A stretch of 64,000 bases of DNA from an uncultured Prevotellaceae bacterium (GCA_947165505.1 CAMVAT010000001.1:62001-126000), one strand, 5' to 3'; counted from the first letter of the stretch, positions 16,911-28,735 are shown. Notes: generated by a model not told the origin, from the sequence alone. Program-made: numbers and translations.

Positions 16911-19169
16911 ATGAAACGCATATTACACCTATTATTGACATTTTTGTGCCTTGCACACACTGCGGCGGGGCAGAACCAGGAAGAGAACGGTCCCACCACG
17001 GCCCCGGCAGCGAAACCCGTCAAGGTGGCCTTGGTGCTCAGTGGCGGCGGTGCCAAGGGCATGGCACACATCGGTGTGCTGAAGGTGCTGGAACGCGCCG
17101 GCATCCCCATCGACATCATCACCGGCACAAGCATGGGCAGCATCATCGGCGGCATGTACTCGTGCGGTCACCATGCACATGAGCTCGACTCGGTGGTGCG
17201 TGCTCAAGACTGGTCGTTTGTGCTGTCAGACCGTGAAGACCTGAGCCACCAGAGCCTGCGTGAGCGCGAGAAGCAAAACACCTACGCCTACGCCTCGGGA
17301 CTGACGTTCAGCAAGAAACGGAGCGGCGAGGGCGGCGGCATCATCCTCGGCAAGAACATCGCCGCACTCTTCGATGCCTATACAACCCCTTACAACGACT
17401 CCATCGACTTCAACACCCTGCCCATCCCCTTTGCCTGCGTGGCCACCGACGTGGTTGACTACTCTGAAAAAGTGTATCACAGCGGTGTGCTCAGCCATGC
17501 GATGCGTGCCAGCATGTCGATACCCGCCGCCTTCGCACCCGTGAGGGTTGACAGCATGGTGCTGGTGGACGGCGGCCTGGTCAACAACTTCCCTACCGAC
17601 GTCGCCAAGGAGATGGGAGCCGACTACATCATCGGCGTGGATGTGCAATCGGAACTCAAGAAAGCCAGCGAGCTCAACTCCACGTCGAGCATCCTGCTGC
17701 AAGTCATCGACCATAACTGCAAGCGCAAATATGAAGAGAACCTGAAGATGACCGACCTGTATATCCGTGTCAACACCAAGGGCTATTCGTCGGCCAGCTT
17801 CTCGGCCAATGCCGTTGACACGCTCATCCGCAGGGGCGAGGAGGCCGCCATGAAACACTGGGACGAGATCATCGCCCTGCGCGACCGTCTGGGCATCGCT
17901 CCGCCCGACACCACCTCGCAGCCGACCAAGTACACGCCCCCGCTCACGAACACCCGCTACGCGATACGCGAGTTGGAATTTAAGAACATGACGAAGAGCG
18001 ACGAGTCGTATATCCGCAAGAAATTCCGTCTGAACAGAGGCGACAGCATCGACATGGACCGTGCCGACATCATCGCCACCGCCATCCGGCAAGACACCTA
18101 CTACCGGTCGGCCCGTTTCCGCATCCAGCCCCATGCCGACAACGGCTCGGCGAAGGTGTCGTTCACAGCCGGTCCGCGTCGTGGCAAACGGCTCAACATC
18201 GGCGTGCGCTTCGACAATGAAGAGGCCGTGGCCATGCAAGCCAACGCCGAAGTGCCCTTCTACACGAAGGTGCCGATGGACATGGAGCTGACCGTGAGGC
18301 TGGGCAAACGGCTGATGGCCCGTGCCGACTGGTCGATACACCCGTTGAGTTTCTTCCGCCCCACCCTGTCGTACATCTTCCGCAACAACGACATCGACTT
18401 CTACGACTACGGCCGCAAGGCGTACAGCATGAGCTATAACCAACACACCGTGAAGCTGACGCTGTTCAACTTCAACATGCTCAATTTCAATGTCAGCATT
18501 GGTGCCAACTGGGATTATTACGACTATCACTCGATGCTGATAGACCGGGAGCCGGAGCACATCGCCGACAGCGCCACCGAAGACAAGGGGATGATCAGCT
18601 ATGAAGGCAAGGTGTGGTACGACAGTGAAGACGACTGGCACTTCCCCACCCGCGGTGCCCGCTTCCTGGCCAAATACGCGTATCATACCGACAACTTCCT
18701 CACCCTCGACGGCAAGGTGGGTATCCGGGAGTTGGGTGCCATGTGGCGCATGACGTTCCCCCTCAGTCACAAATTCTTCATCCAGCCGATGCTGTATGGC
18801 CGGCTCGTCTTCACCGACGATGTGCCCTTCGTGCTGAGCAATGTCATGGGCGGCGAGTGGCATGGCCACTATTTCGAACAGCAACTGCCGTTTGCCGGTG
18901 TGGGCCATCTGCAACTGGCATGGGACAAGATGCTGGCCGCCCAACTGCAAGCCCAATACAAGCCCACTAATAATCATGTGATATTGATGCGCCTCGGGGT
19001 GGGTCAGGACGCGCAGGATTTGGAAGACATCCTGAAGTCGAAAACCATGATTGGCGGTTCGCTCAGTTACTACTTCAAGACGATGTTCGGTCCGATGGGC
19101 GGTTCCATCGGTTATAGCAACCTCACAAAGAAATTTTATTATTACATCAACCTCGGGTTTGTGTTTTAG
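16911..19169 (+). CDS. Patatin-like phospholipase with POTRA and outer-membrane beta-barrel
   Basis: A 752-residue protein with a signal peptide ending TAAG-Q (about 20). The patatin domain carries the oxyanion loop GGGAKG (45-50), nucleophile S74 in GTSMG and catalytic D220 in DGG. A POTRA-like segment (about 345-405) and a C-terminal BamA/Omp85-like barrel (about 415-752, ending YINLGFVF with terminal Phe) follow. This layout matches PlpD-type (type Vd) autotransporter lipases and Bacteroidetes patatin-barrel proteins. It is predicted to hydrolyse phospholipid at the cell surface or outer membrane. Both surrounding intergenic regions are repeat-rich; it appears monocistronic. Confidence 0.9.
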   Translation: MKRILHLLLTFLCLAHTAAGQNQEENGPTTAPAAKPVKVALVLSGGGAKGMAHIGVLKVLERAGIPIDIITGTSMGSIIGGMYSCGHHAHELDSVVRAQDWSFVLSDREDLSHQSLREREKQNTYAYASGLTFSKKRSGEGGGIILGKNIAALFDAYTTPYNDSIDFNTLPIPFACVATDVVDYSEKVYHSGVLSHAMRASMSIPAAFAPVRVDSMVLVDGGLVNNFPTDVAKEMGADYIIGVDVQSELKKASELNSTSSILLQVIDHNCKRKYEENLKMTDLYIRVNTKGYSSASFSANAVDTLIRRGEEAAMKHWDEIIALRDRLGIAPPDTTSQPTKYTPPLTNTRYAIRELEFKNMTKSDESYIRKKFRLNRGDSIDMDRADIIATAIRQDTYYRSARFRIQPHADNGSAKVSFTAGPRRGKRLNIGVRFDNEEAVAMQANAEVPFYTKVPMDMELTVRLGKRLMARADWSIHPLSFFRPTLSYIFRNNDIDFYDYGRKAYSMSYNQHTVKLTLFNFNMLNFNVSIGANWDYYDYHSMLIDREPEHIADSATEDKGMISYEGKVWYDSEDDWHFPTRGARFLAKYAYHTDNFLTLDGKVGIRELGAMWRMTFPLSHKFFIQPMLYGRLVFTDDVPFVLSNVMGGEWHGHYFEQQLPFAGVGHLQLAWDKMLAAQLQAQYKPTNNHVILMRLGVGQDAQDLEDILKSKTMIGGSLSYYFKTMFGPMGGSIGYSNLTKKFYYYINLGFVF

Positions 19170-19185
19170 ACGAGCACAAGCAGCA

Positions 19186-19215
19186 AGTAGGGACAGGGCG
19201 TGCCCTGTCCGCTGC
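19186..19215. repeat. GTAGGGACAGGGC palindrome, copy 1
   Basis: Contains GGACAGGGCGTGCCCTGTCC (19191-19210), a 9-bp-stem palindrome, preceded by GTAG. Its exact reverse complement with the matching flank occurs at 30942-30966. It lies just after the patatin stop and may terminate it. Confidence 0.75.
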
Positions 19216-19349
19216 ACGGTGAGCGCAGCGAACACGAATAATCACCCCGGACCTCTGATGGCCCGGGGTATTTTAGTGAACGAGCAATGAGCAGGCATTA
19301 TTTTCGATAAGCCAAATGATCAAAGTGAATGCCGAACTCGCTTCGCTCG

Positions 19350-19385
19350 TGCGGGCGGGCACAGTGACCCGCCCCTACAGCGTGG
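19350..19385. repeat. GGGCGGGCACAGTGACCCGCCC palindrome copy
   Basis: Member of the family at 10826-10893, with the shared flank CCCCTACAGCGTGG. The whole 19170-19458 gap consists of this element, the GGACAGGGC palindrome and a purine-rich minisatellite near 19430-19459; I see no gene in it. Confidence 0.75.
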
Positions 19386-19458
19386 CGAGATAAACGGTCA
19401 GCGGGGTAAACGGTCGGTGAGGTTATCTCCTGCCTCCTGCCCCTTGCTCCCTGCCCCT

Positions 19459-21423
19459 TTAGAACTCAACGATGAGCGTCTGTCGCGGACGCAGGTTGAC
19501 GTCTTTATCCAACCTGACGTGGCGGCCGGTGATGACATCGGTGGCCACAGACGTAGTGCCGATGACCTCGGCATAGCGTGCCACCGACATGACGGCGGGC
19601 TGTGAGGTGCCGTTGAGAATGGTGAGCACGGTGCGGCCACCATGCTGGCGTGCGATGACATAGACACCCTGATAGGGGATGAACTGCGTCTGGCTGCCGC
19701 GGATGATGACCTCATTGCCCTGACGCCAGTGGAGCAGCCGGCTGAGCCACGAGAACATCGCCTGCTCGGCCTGTGTGCGCCCCTCGGGGGTGAACGCGTT
19801 CTTCTTATCGCCCGGGAATCCGCCGGGGAAGTCCTTGCGCACATGTCCGTCGGTCACCTCCTTGGTGCCGTTCATCAGTATCTCCGTGCCATAATAGAGC
19901 TGTGGCGTGCGGTTGATGGTGAGCAGCAGGGCCAGCGCCTGTTTCAGAGCCAGCGAGTCCTTGCCGTTGCCCAAGAAGCGGTCGGTGTCGTGGTTCTCGA
20001 TGAAAGCCATCACGTTGGAGGGGTTCTCGTAGAGGTAGTCATACACCAGACTGTTGTAGATGCGGTTGTAGCCTTTCCACCAGGGGTCGGTCTCCTCGTT
20101 TTTCGCCTGACTCAGTTTGTCGAAGAAGCTGAAGTCCATGACCGTCTTCAGATAACTGTTCGCTGTGGATAGCCGCGACCCTTTCTGCCATGCCGCGGTA
20201 TAGGCGGGTTCGGTGACCCATGTCTCGCCCACGGTATTGAAGTTGGGATATTCGGCATCCAGTTCCTGCATCCACCGTGCCATGCCTTCGCGGTCGGCAT
20301 AGGGATAGGTGTCCATGCGTATGCCGTCGATGCCCACTGTCTCTATCCACCACTTGCTGTTTTGGATGAGATAGGTCATCACATGCGGGTTCTTCTGGTT
20401 GAGGTCGGGCATGGTGGGCACGAACCACCCCTCAACGGTCTCGCGCATGTCGATCTTCGAGGCATAGGGGTCCATCACGGGCGTGAGCTTATACGACGTC
20501 TGTTGGAATCGCTCATTGGTCTTGCCCTCGGGATTGCCTTCGAGCCATTCGGGCAGGTTGAACCAGTCTTTCGACGGCATATTTGCCACCCAGGGATGCT
20601 CAAATCCGCAGTGGTTGAAAATCATGTCCATCACCACCTTGAGTCCGTGCTGGTGTGCCTCGCGTATGAGCTGCCGGTACTCGTCGTTGGTGCCGAACCG
20701 CGGGTCAACGCGGTAATAGTCGGTCGTGGCATAGCCGTGATAGGTGCTGTAGCCTGCCTCGTTGTCGGGCGAGTCGTTTTCGAGCACGGGGGTGAACCAC
20801 AGTGCCGTGACACCCAACTCATTGAAATAGTCGAGGTGCTGTCGTATGCCCTCCAGGTCGCCGCCGTGTCGCAGCGAGGGTTGCGAGCGGTCAACGCGGT
20901 AGTTGCGCATGCCCTTGACGGGGTCGTTGTCGCGCCCGCTGGCGAAGCGGTCGGGCATGAGCATGTAGAGCACGTCGGCATTGGTGAATCCCATGCGCTC
21001 ATCGCCATTCATCTCGCGCTGCAAAAGGGGGTAACTCACTTTTTGGGTTTTCTTGCCCACCTTAAACTGGAGTGTCATGGTGCCGGGCTGCGCCCCTTTG
21101 AGATTGAGATAGACGAGCAGGTAGTCGGGCGAGTCGAGCCGCACCAGACTGTCGATGCTGACGCCCGCATAGTCGGTGGTCACCTCGGCATTGCGGATGC
21201 CGGTGCCATACACCATCAACTGCAACGAGGGGTTTTTCATTCCGACAAACCAGTTGGCCGGTTCGATGCGGTCCACCTTCGGGGCGGCGCTCATCAGTGT
21301 AGTCATACTAACGAAAAGGAAAAGGGTTAGGAAAAAACGCAGGCCTCCCCCGTACCCCCTCCGAAGGAGGGGGACTCTAATGGGGGAAGAAGAGGGAACT
21401 GTGTGTTGAGATGTTTGTATCAT
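19459..21423 (-). CDS. susA: GH13 neopullulanase / cyclomaltodextrinase, SusA-like
   Basis: Hydrolyses alpha-1,4 links of maltooligosaccharides, cyclodextrins or pullulan in the periplasm. A beta-sandwich N-domain (about 48-140) precedes the barrel. Region I is DMIFNHCG, nucleophile D371 lies in GIDGIRMD, acid/base E400 in TVGETWV, and H478/D479 in ENHDTDR. The signal peptide core is FLTLFLFVS. The first 28 codons include sequence from a GC-rich dispersed repeat (VPLLRRGYGGG), so the N-terminus looks extended or replaced and the exact start is uncertain. It is last in a malQ-susB-pulA-susA gene series. Confidence 0.9.
   Translation of the reverse strand: MIQTSQHTVPSSSPIRVPLLRRGYGGGLRFFLTLFLFVSMTTLMSAAPKVDRIEPANWFVGMKNPSLQLMVYGTGIRNAEVTTDYAGVSIDSLVRLDSPDYLLVYLNLKGAQPGTMTLQFKVGKKTQKVSYPLLQREMNGDERMGFTNADVLYMLMPDRFASGRDNDPVKGMRNYRVDRSQPSLRHGGDLEGIRQHLDYFNELGVTALWFTPVLENDSPDNEAGYSTYHGYATTDYYRVDPRFGTNDEYRQLIREAHQHGLKVVMDMIFNHCGFEHPWVANMPSKDWFNLPEWLEGNPEGKTNERFQQTSYKLTPVMDPYASKIDMRETVEGWFVPTMPDLNQKNPHVMTYLIQNSKWWIETVGIDGIRMDTYPYADREGMARWMQELDAEYPNFNTVGETWVTEPAYTAAWQKGSRLSTANSYLKTVMDFSFFDKLSQAKNEETDPWWKGYNRIYNSLVYDYLYENPSNVMAFIENHDTDRFLGNGKDSLALKQALALLLTINRTPQLYYGTEILMNGTKEVTDGHVRKDFPGGFPGDKKNAFTPEGRTQAEQAMFSWLSRLLHWRQGNEVIIRGSQTQFIPYQGVYVIARQHGGRTVLTILNGTSQPAVMSVARYAEVIGTTSVATDVITGRHVRLDKDVNLRPRQTLIVEF
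21343..21386. repeat. CCCCTCCGAAGGAGGGGG palindrome inside the susA N-terminal codons
   Basis: Contains CCCCCTCCGAAGGAGGGGG, a member of the CCCTCCCC palindrome family. It is translated as part of the amino-terminal region of the SusA-like protein. Confidence 0.7.
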
Positions 21424-21529
21424 AAGGAATATATTAAAGTTAAAAGTTGAAGGTTGAAGGTCGGAGGTAGAAGGTTATATTGGGGGGGAGTTTTGGGCAT
21501 TAGTAATCGTGTTTGTAAGTGGCGGAGGA

Positions 21530-21595
21530 TTCTCCTGCCCCTTGCCCCCAGACAAACCTCTTACCTCTCACCTCTTACCTCTTACCTCTTACCGT
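21530..21595. repeat. CTTGCCCCC and CTTACCTCTCACCTC repeats after the pulA stop
   Basis: On the minus strand the repeat starts exactly at the pulA stop codon (CGG TAA GAGGTAAGAGG...), followed by a GGGGGCAAGGGGCAGGAG word. Both words recur elsewhere in the window. Confidence 0.75.
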
Positions 21596-23607
21596 ACGAG
21601 CACCATGGCCGACTGTGCGGGCACTTCCACCTGTTCGGCGCACACCTGGCCGAGTCCACGCTCGTCGATGACGCCGTCGCGGCATACGATGGTGTAAGGC
21701 TCTTCGAGGATATCCACCTTGGTGGGCTCTCTGTTGCTGTTGAGGATGACGATGATATCAGCCCAGGCATCGCCGCCGGCATGATTGCCCAAGTGATAGG
21801 TGACCACCCCCTTGGGAGCCACGAAGAACTCCAGATGCCGGCGCACCTGTTCGGCGTCGCCCAGCCGGAAGGCGGGATGGTTCTTGCGCATGGCGATGAG
21901 CCTCTTATAGTATTCGAACACCTGCGGATAGCGTTTCAGGTTGTCCCAGTCGAGGTGGTTGACCGAGTCGGGCGACTCGAAGCTGTTGTGCACCCCTTTC
22001 TTGTCGCGCAGCATCTCCTCGCCGGCCAACATAAAGGGCACGCCCTGCGAGAGCATCACGGCGGTCTGGGCCAACAGGTCGAGGCGTATCAGTTCGTCGG
22101 TCTGTATGCCGGGTATGCTGGCGCGGAGCCGGTCGGTGAGACACATATCGTCGTGACAACTCACATAACTGATCATCTGCGTGGGTTGCAGGGCCCACGG
22201 CTCGTCGGCGTAGTTCACCTGTGAGTAATCCACCTGCGGGTGAGCAATCATGCCAGCGATGCCCGCCTTCAGGCTCTCCTCCTCACCGGCCAGCCCCGCC
22301 AGGAACGCCCCCTTGGTGTCGTCGCTGAAGGGACCGCGCAGTGCGTCGCGCAGTTCATCAGAGAAGGCTGCAATGCGTGGCATCTGCGGGATATGAGCTT
22401 TCGTGGCCAACCGCTCGGCAGGCAGGGCGCAGGCCCCTGCGCTCCACCCCTCACCGTAAATGAAGATGGAGGGGTCTATCTCATCGACCGCCTGTCGGAT
22501 GGCATTCATCGTCTCGATGTCGTGCACGCCCATCAGGTCGAAGCGGAAGCCGTCGATATGATACTCATTGATCCAGTATTTCACCGACTCGATCATGAAC
22601 CGCCGCATCATGGGCTGTTCCGAAGCCGTCTCGTTGCCACAGCCGGAGCCGTTGCTGTAAGAGGTGAGAGGTGAGAGGTAAGAGGTAAGAGAATAGTCTG
22701 CGGTTTGAGGAGAAAGAGCATTTCTCTCACCTCTCACCTCTCCCCTCTCACCTCTATAATAATAGTCAGGATAGGTGCGTTGGAAGTTGCTGTGCTCGAT
22801 GTCGTAGGTGTGGTTATAGACCACGTCGAGGATGACACGGATGCCGGCGCGGTGCAGCGCCTGTACCATCTGTTTGAACTCGCGTATGCGACAGGAGGGG
22901 TCGTAGGGGTTGGTCGAGTAGCTGCCCTCCGGCACATTGTAGTTGACAGGGTCGTAGCCCCAGTTGTACTGGGGTTGGTCGAGCCGTGTCTCATCCACCG
23001 ACCCGTAGTCGTAGGAAGGCAGGATATGGATGGCATTCACACCCAGCGTCTTCAGGTGCTCGATGGCACGCGGCTCTGTCAGCGCGAGGTATTTGCCGCG
23101 ATGTGCGGGCGTGATGCCCGACGAGGGGTCGATAGAGAAGTCGCGGTGGTGCATCTCGTAGATGACCAGGTCGGCGGGCGACTTCACCTCGGGTCTCTTG
23201 TCGGCTGCCCACCCCTCGGGGTCGGTATCGTCGAGGTTGAGAATAAAGCCCTCTTGCCCGTTCACGCCCACTGCCTTGGCGAAGACGCCCGGCGTCTCAC
23301 GCCCATCGACCACGAAGCGGTAGTGGCAGCCTATGAGGTCGCCCTTGACCACCGCCTGCCAGATGCCGCCCTTGCCCAGCGTCATCTTGGTCGTCTGCCG
23401 CTTGGGTGTCATGCGCCGCATCTTGCCGTTGGGAGCGGGCATCTTGCCCCACTCCACCACCACGCGTTTGGCATCGGCTGGTGCAAACAATTGGAAGGTG
23501 GTCTGCTCCGGGGTGTAAATCACCTCGTTGAAATCAAAGTCAGCAGTCTGCGCCTGTATGGCCACGGTTGCCATCATAAGTAAGGCTGTTAAAATGATTT
23601 TTTTCAT
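21589..23607 (-). CDS. pulA: Type I pullulanase (GH13_14) with a repeat-derived insertion
   Basis: A debranching enzyme that cleaves alpha-1,6 links in pullulan and branched dextrins. At 672 residues with a signal peptide (ending IQAQ), it is exported. CBM48-like N-domain (about 25-125); type I pullulanase signature YNWGYDP (215-221); region I DVVYNH (261-266); nucleophile D357 in DGFRFDLMG; acid/base E386 in YGEGWSAG; H485/D486 in SCHDD. Residues about 285-317 (from GERGEVRGER to SPLTSY) interrupt the usual YYYR...SNGSGCGNETASE segment. They are encoded by the GAGGTGAGAGG repeat, which keeps frame. It lies 26 bp downstream of susB. Confidence 0.92.
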   Translation of the reverse strand: MKKIILTALLMMATVAIQAQTADFDFNEVIYTPEQTTFQLFAPADAKRVVVEWGKMPAPNGKMRRMTPKRQTTKMTLGKGGIWQAVVKGDLIGCHYRFVVDGRETPGVFAKAVGVNGQEGFILNLDDTDPEGWAADKRPEVKSPADLVIYEMHHRDFSIDPSSGITPAHRGKYLALTEPRAIEHLKTLGVNAIHILPSYDYGSVDETRLDQPQYNWGYDPVNYNVPEGSYSTNPYDPSCRIREFKQMVQALHRAGIRVILDVVYNHTYDIEHSNFQRTYPDYYYRGERGEVRGERNALSPQTADYSLTSYLSPLTSYSNGSGCGNETASEQPMMRRFMIESVKYWINEYHIDGFRFDLMGVHDIETMNAIRQAVDEIDPSIFIYGEGWSAGACALPAERLATKAHIPQMPRIAAFSDELRDALRGPFSDDTKGAFLAGLAGEEESLKAGIAGMIAHPQVDYSQVNYADEPWALQPTQMISYVSCHDDMCLTDRLRASIPGIQTDELIRLDLLAQTAVMLSQGVPFMLAGEEMLRDKKGVHNSFESPDSVNHLDWDNLKRYPQVFEYYKRLIAMRKNHPAFRLGDAEQVRRHLEFFVAPKGVVTYHLGNHAGGDAWADIIVILNSNREPTKVDILEEPYTIVCRDGVIDERGLGQVCAEQVEVPAQSAMVLVR
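22657..22755. repeat. 99-bp inverted repeat inserted in frame in pulA
   Basis: Two arms built of GAGGTGAGAGG/GAGGTAAGAGG words (about 22660-22691 and 22726-22755) face each other around a unique centre of about 34 bp. The length is 33 codons, so the reading frame is preserved and no stop is introduced. The same words form intergenic repeats at 5115, 21564, 30980, 39885 and 50852. Confidence 0.85.
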
Positions 23608-23633
23608 ATCTGTATTACTACTTAACTACTTGG

Positions 23634-25962
<2,329 letters not shown>

Positions 25963-26005
25963 TAGTTCGGGGGGTAGTTATTAATAATTATCGGTATAGG
26001 CGTTT

Positions 26006-28702
26006 CTATTTTCTCCCACTCTGAGTGATCAATTCACGGATGTTATCGTTGTATTTCTCGTTGGCCATGAGCGCCTCGATGGTGAGGTGCATGCGGTAGC
26101 GCCAATAATGCTTGGGATTGGCGGGAATGTTGATGCGCTCGGCATTGGCGTCGGGCAGCCGCAGACGCTCGTCGATGGCGAGCCAGTCTTGAATGGAGAG
26201 GATGCACAGCATCGACGGCGAGGTGAGGTGCCGCGAAATGATGTCGCGTGCCAGCCATCCGGGCAGCGGGTGCGGAGCCTGGTCGCCGCGGTAGAGCATG
26301 GTGCTGTAATACTCCTGCGTGCGGGCCTCGTCTTCGTCCCACCACTGGCGCAGTGTGGGCATGTCGTGCGACGAGATGGTGCACACCGAGCGGTAGGGGT
26401 TGCGCGAGAGGTGTCCGAAGCGCACTTGCGGGTCTTTGGGCATCGACTGCAGTTCGAGGCTGAGGATACGCAGTTCGTTCATCACCCATGGCACGCAGTC
26501 GGGCACCATGCCGAGGTCTTCGGCGCACACCAACATGCGGGTGGCCTGCACCAGTTTGGGCAGTTTCTTCATGGCCTCGCGATACCAGTATTGGTTGTTG
26601 CGGCGGTAGAAATAGTCGTTGTAGAGGCGGTTGAATACGAACTTATCCTTGTCGATGAGCGTTTTGTAGATGAAGTCGTACTGCACCGAGATGCGCGGGT
26701 GGAACAGCTCGGGGTTTTTATGGTCGCGCACGAAGAGCACGTCGCTGATGAGGGCATACAGTCCGTCGCGCATCCACCGCTCCTCGTCGGTCTGTGCGTC
26801 GGCGAAGGCCGCCTCCACCTTGCGCTGCGTGTCGTATTCGGGTCGCATGCGATAGAGCTCGTCTGTTTTGTGCTCCACATATTTCTCTCGCACCTCTTGT
26901 GCACGCTCCTTGAAGATGGTGTCGAGCACCCAGTCGGTGATGAAGGGCGTGGTGAACAGTTCCTCCTGGAAGTGTAGTCCGTAGGCCTCAATCTCCTCGC
27001 GCGTCATGGCGAGAGCGGGTGAGAACTGTCCTAAGAGACCGTGTACGGCATCAATGGGAATCTCCCAGATACGGAAGAAGCCGAGCACATGGTCGATGCG
27101 ATAGGCGTCGAAGAATTTGGCCATGTTAGCGAACCTGCGCACCCACCAAGCACAGCCGTCGGCCACCATCTCGTCCCAGTTGTAGGTGGGGAAGCCCCAG
27201 TTTTGGCCGTTGACGGAGAAGTCGTCGGGCGGAGCCCCGGCCTGTCCGTTGAGGTTGAAGTAGCGTGGCTCCTGCCACACGTCGCATCCGTGGCGGTTCA
27301 CGCCGATGGGGATATCGCCTTTGAGGATAACGCCGCGCTCGCGTGCATACTGGTGTACGGCCTGCATCTGCTCGTTGAGTATGAACTGCACGAAATAGTA
27401 GAAGGCCACCTCTTTATATGCTTTGTTGCGTGCCGAGGAGAGGGCGGCGCGGTCGTCTTCGTTCCACGTGTTGTGGTCGGGCCATTGGCTGAAGTCGGCC
27501 GTGCCGTATTTCTCGCGCAGCATGCAATATTGCGCATAGGGCACCAGCCAGTTTTTCGCCTCCTCGAAGAACCGTTTGTAGGCAGCCGAGGCCATCATCT
27601 TCTTGCCCTCTTGCACGAAGAGCAGTTGCAGGTATTCGGTCTTGGCATTGTTCACCCGCTCATAGTCAATCTGCGTCAGGGCGTTCAGTTCCTGCCGCAG
27701 GTGCTCGAAACGCTCGCGGTCGGCGGCGTCGGCGAGAGGGGGCAGCGCCGTCAGGTCGGCATACTGCGGGTGCAGTGCGAAGATGCTGATGCAGCTGTAG
27801 GGATAGGAGTCGGTCCAAGTGTGTGTGATGGTGGTGTCGTTGATAGGCAGTATTTGGAGCACCCGTTGTTGTGTATGTGCCACCCAATCAACCATTTTGC
27901 GCAGGTCGCCGAAGTCGCCCACGCCGAAGCTGGTCTCTGAGCGCAGCGAGAAGACGGGCACGAGCGTGCCGGCGCACTTGATGTCGTAGATGGGGAAATG
28001 CGCCTCGGCCAGCTCATAGACCACCACGTCGCCGTCGTTGAGTTCGGGCAGTTCGACCACACGGTTGTCGCACGTCTCCCACAGCGGGGTCACATCGACA
28101 TCCTCGTCGAGCACGACGAACTTAAACTCCAGCCGGCGGTTGTCGATCTGCGAGGCATCGAGGTCGATGATCCACTCGTTGTAGTTGTGCTCGTTCATCG
28201 AGAGGGCGTTGAGCATGGCCCATCCGCCGAGAGCCTTCCCCTCGCCTACCACGGCCAGCCGCTCCTCGCGCCGGAGTTGGGGGGCGCGCACTTTCAGTCT
28301 GGCGGTGCGCAGGAAGTTATGTTTGGCCACGTGTGTCCGCTCGCGTCTGTTGACGCAGTCGGTCATTGCCGAGCTATAGAGATAGGCATTGTCGGGAATG
28401 TCTATCCAATGGTCATAGACCATGTAGTTTTGTGCTTTGGCCGCCGCCAGTTCCAGGCGATGGCCTTCCAGGGTCCATTCGCGCCGCAGTTCTTGCTCTC
28501 CGCGCACCAAGCTATAGTAATAATCGATGGCAGCGCCTATTTTCATCACGCCGTTCAGATGGCACGACCAATGCAGGCCATCGAGTGTCGTCATGCGATA
28601 GGCAGTCAGCTCCTGTTCACCGTCTGCACCTGCAGACACGTGATTCAGCACCAGTTCTTCACCGAACGTGGTCTGGTATTCCAAATGAAATTCTAAGTTC
28701 AT
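26006..28702 (-). CDS. malQ: 4-alpha-glucanotransferase with N-terminal CBM20 domains
   Basis: GH77 amylomaltase that disproportionates maltooligosaccharides in the cytoplasm. At 898 residues it is the long, plant DPE2-like/Bacteroidetes form: two starch-binding CBM20-like domains occupy roughly 1-235, and the catalytic barrel begins near residue 247. Landmarks: RSETSFGVGDFGDL, DIPIGV, nucleophile D537 in YRIDHVLGFFR, CAEDLG with the acid/base glutamate, and SSHDMPTLRQWW. No signal peptide. First gene of the minus-strand series malQ-susB-pulA-susA. A LacI-type operator lies 54 bp before its -7 box. Confidence 0.95.
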   Translation of the reverse strand: MNLEFHLEYQTTFGEELVLNHVSAGADGEQELTAYRMTTLDGLHWSCHLNGVMKIGAAIDYYYSLVRGEQELRREWTLEGHRLELAAAKAQNYMVYDHWIDIPDNAYLYSSAMTDCVNRRERTHVAKHNFLRTARLKVRAPQLRREERLAVVGEGKALGGWAMLNALSMNEHNYNEWIIDLDASQIDNRRLEFKFVVLDEDVDVTPLWETCDNRVVELPELNDGDVVVYELAEAHFPIYDIKCAGTLVPVFSLRSETSFGVGDFGDLRKMVDWVAHTQQRVLQILPINDTTITHTWTDSYPYSCISIFALHPQYADLTALPPLADAADRERFEHLRQELNALTQIDYERVNNAKTEYLQLLFVQEGKKMMASAAYKRFFEEAKNWLVPYAQYCMLREKYGTADFSQWPDHNTWNEDDRAALSSARNKAYKEVAFYYFVQFILNEQMQAVHQYARERGVILKGDIPIGVNRHGCDVWQEPRYFNLNGQAGAPPDDFSVNGQNWGFPTYNWDEMVADGCAWWVRRFANMAKFFDAYRIDHVLGFFRIWEIPIDAVHGLLGQFSPALAMTREEIEAYGLHFQEELFTTPFITDWVLDTIFKERAQEVREKYVEHKTDELYRMRPEYDTQRKVEAAFADAQTDEERWMRDGLYALISDVLFVRDHKNPELFHPRISVQYDFIYKTLIDKDKFVFNRLYNDYFYRRNNQYWYREAMKKLPKLVQATRMLVCAEDLGMVPDCVPWVMNELRILSLELQSMPKDPQVRFGHLSRNPYRSVCTISSHDMPTLRQWWDEDEARTQEYYSTMLYRGDQAPHPLPGWLARDIISRHLTSPSMLCILSIQDWLAIDERLRLPDANAERINIPANPKHYWRYRMHLTIEALMANEKYNDNIRELITQSGRK

Positions 28703-28727
28703 AGCAGTTTAGTTAGTAATTATGGTG

Positions 28728-28735
28728 TAAAATTA
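28728..28735 (-). promoter_or_regulatory. Probable -7 box of the malQ operon
   Basis: Minus strand reads TAATTTTA, one mismatch from TAnnTTTG, 25 bp before the malQ ATG. There is no recognisable -33 element, consistent with activation from the operator at 28790-28803. Confidence 0.5.

Noticed and set aside
17226..19235. A 669-codon open frame antisense to the patatin gene
   Set aside because: It is a shadow of the GC-rich patatin gene; the protein has no recognisable domain and is rich in His/Val/Arg, as expected for antisense frames.
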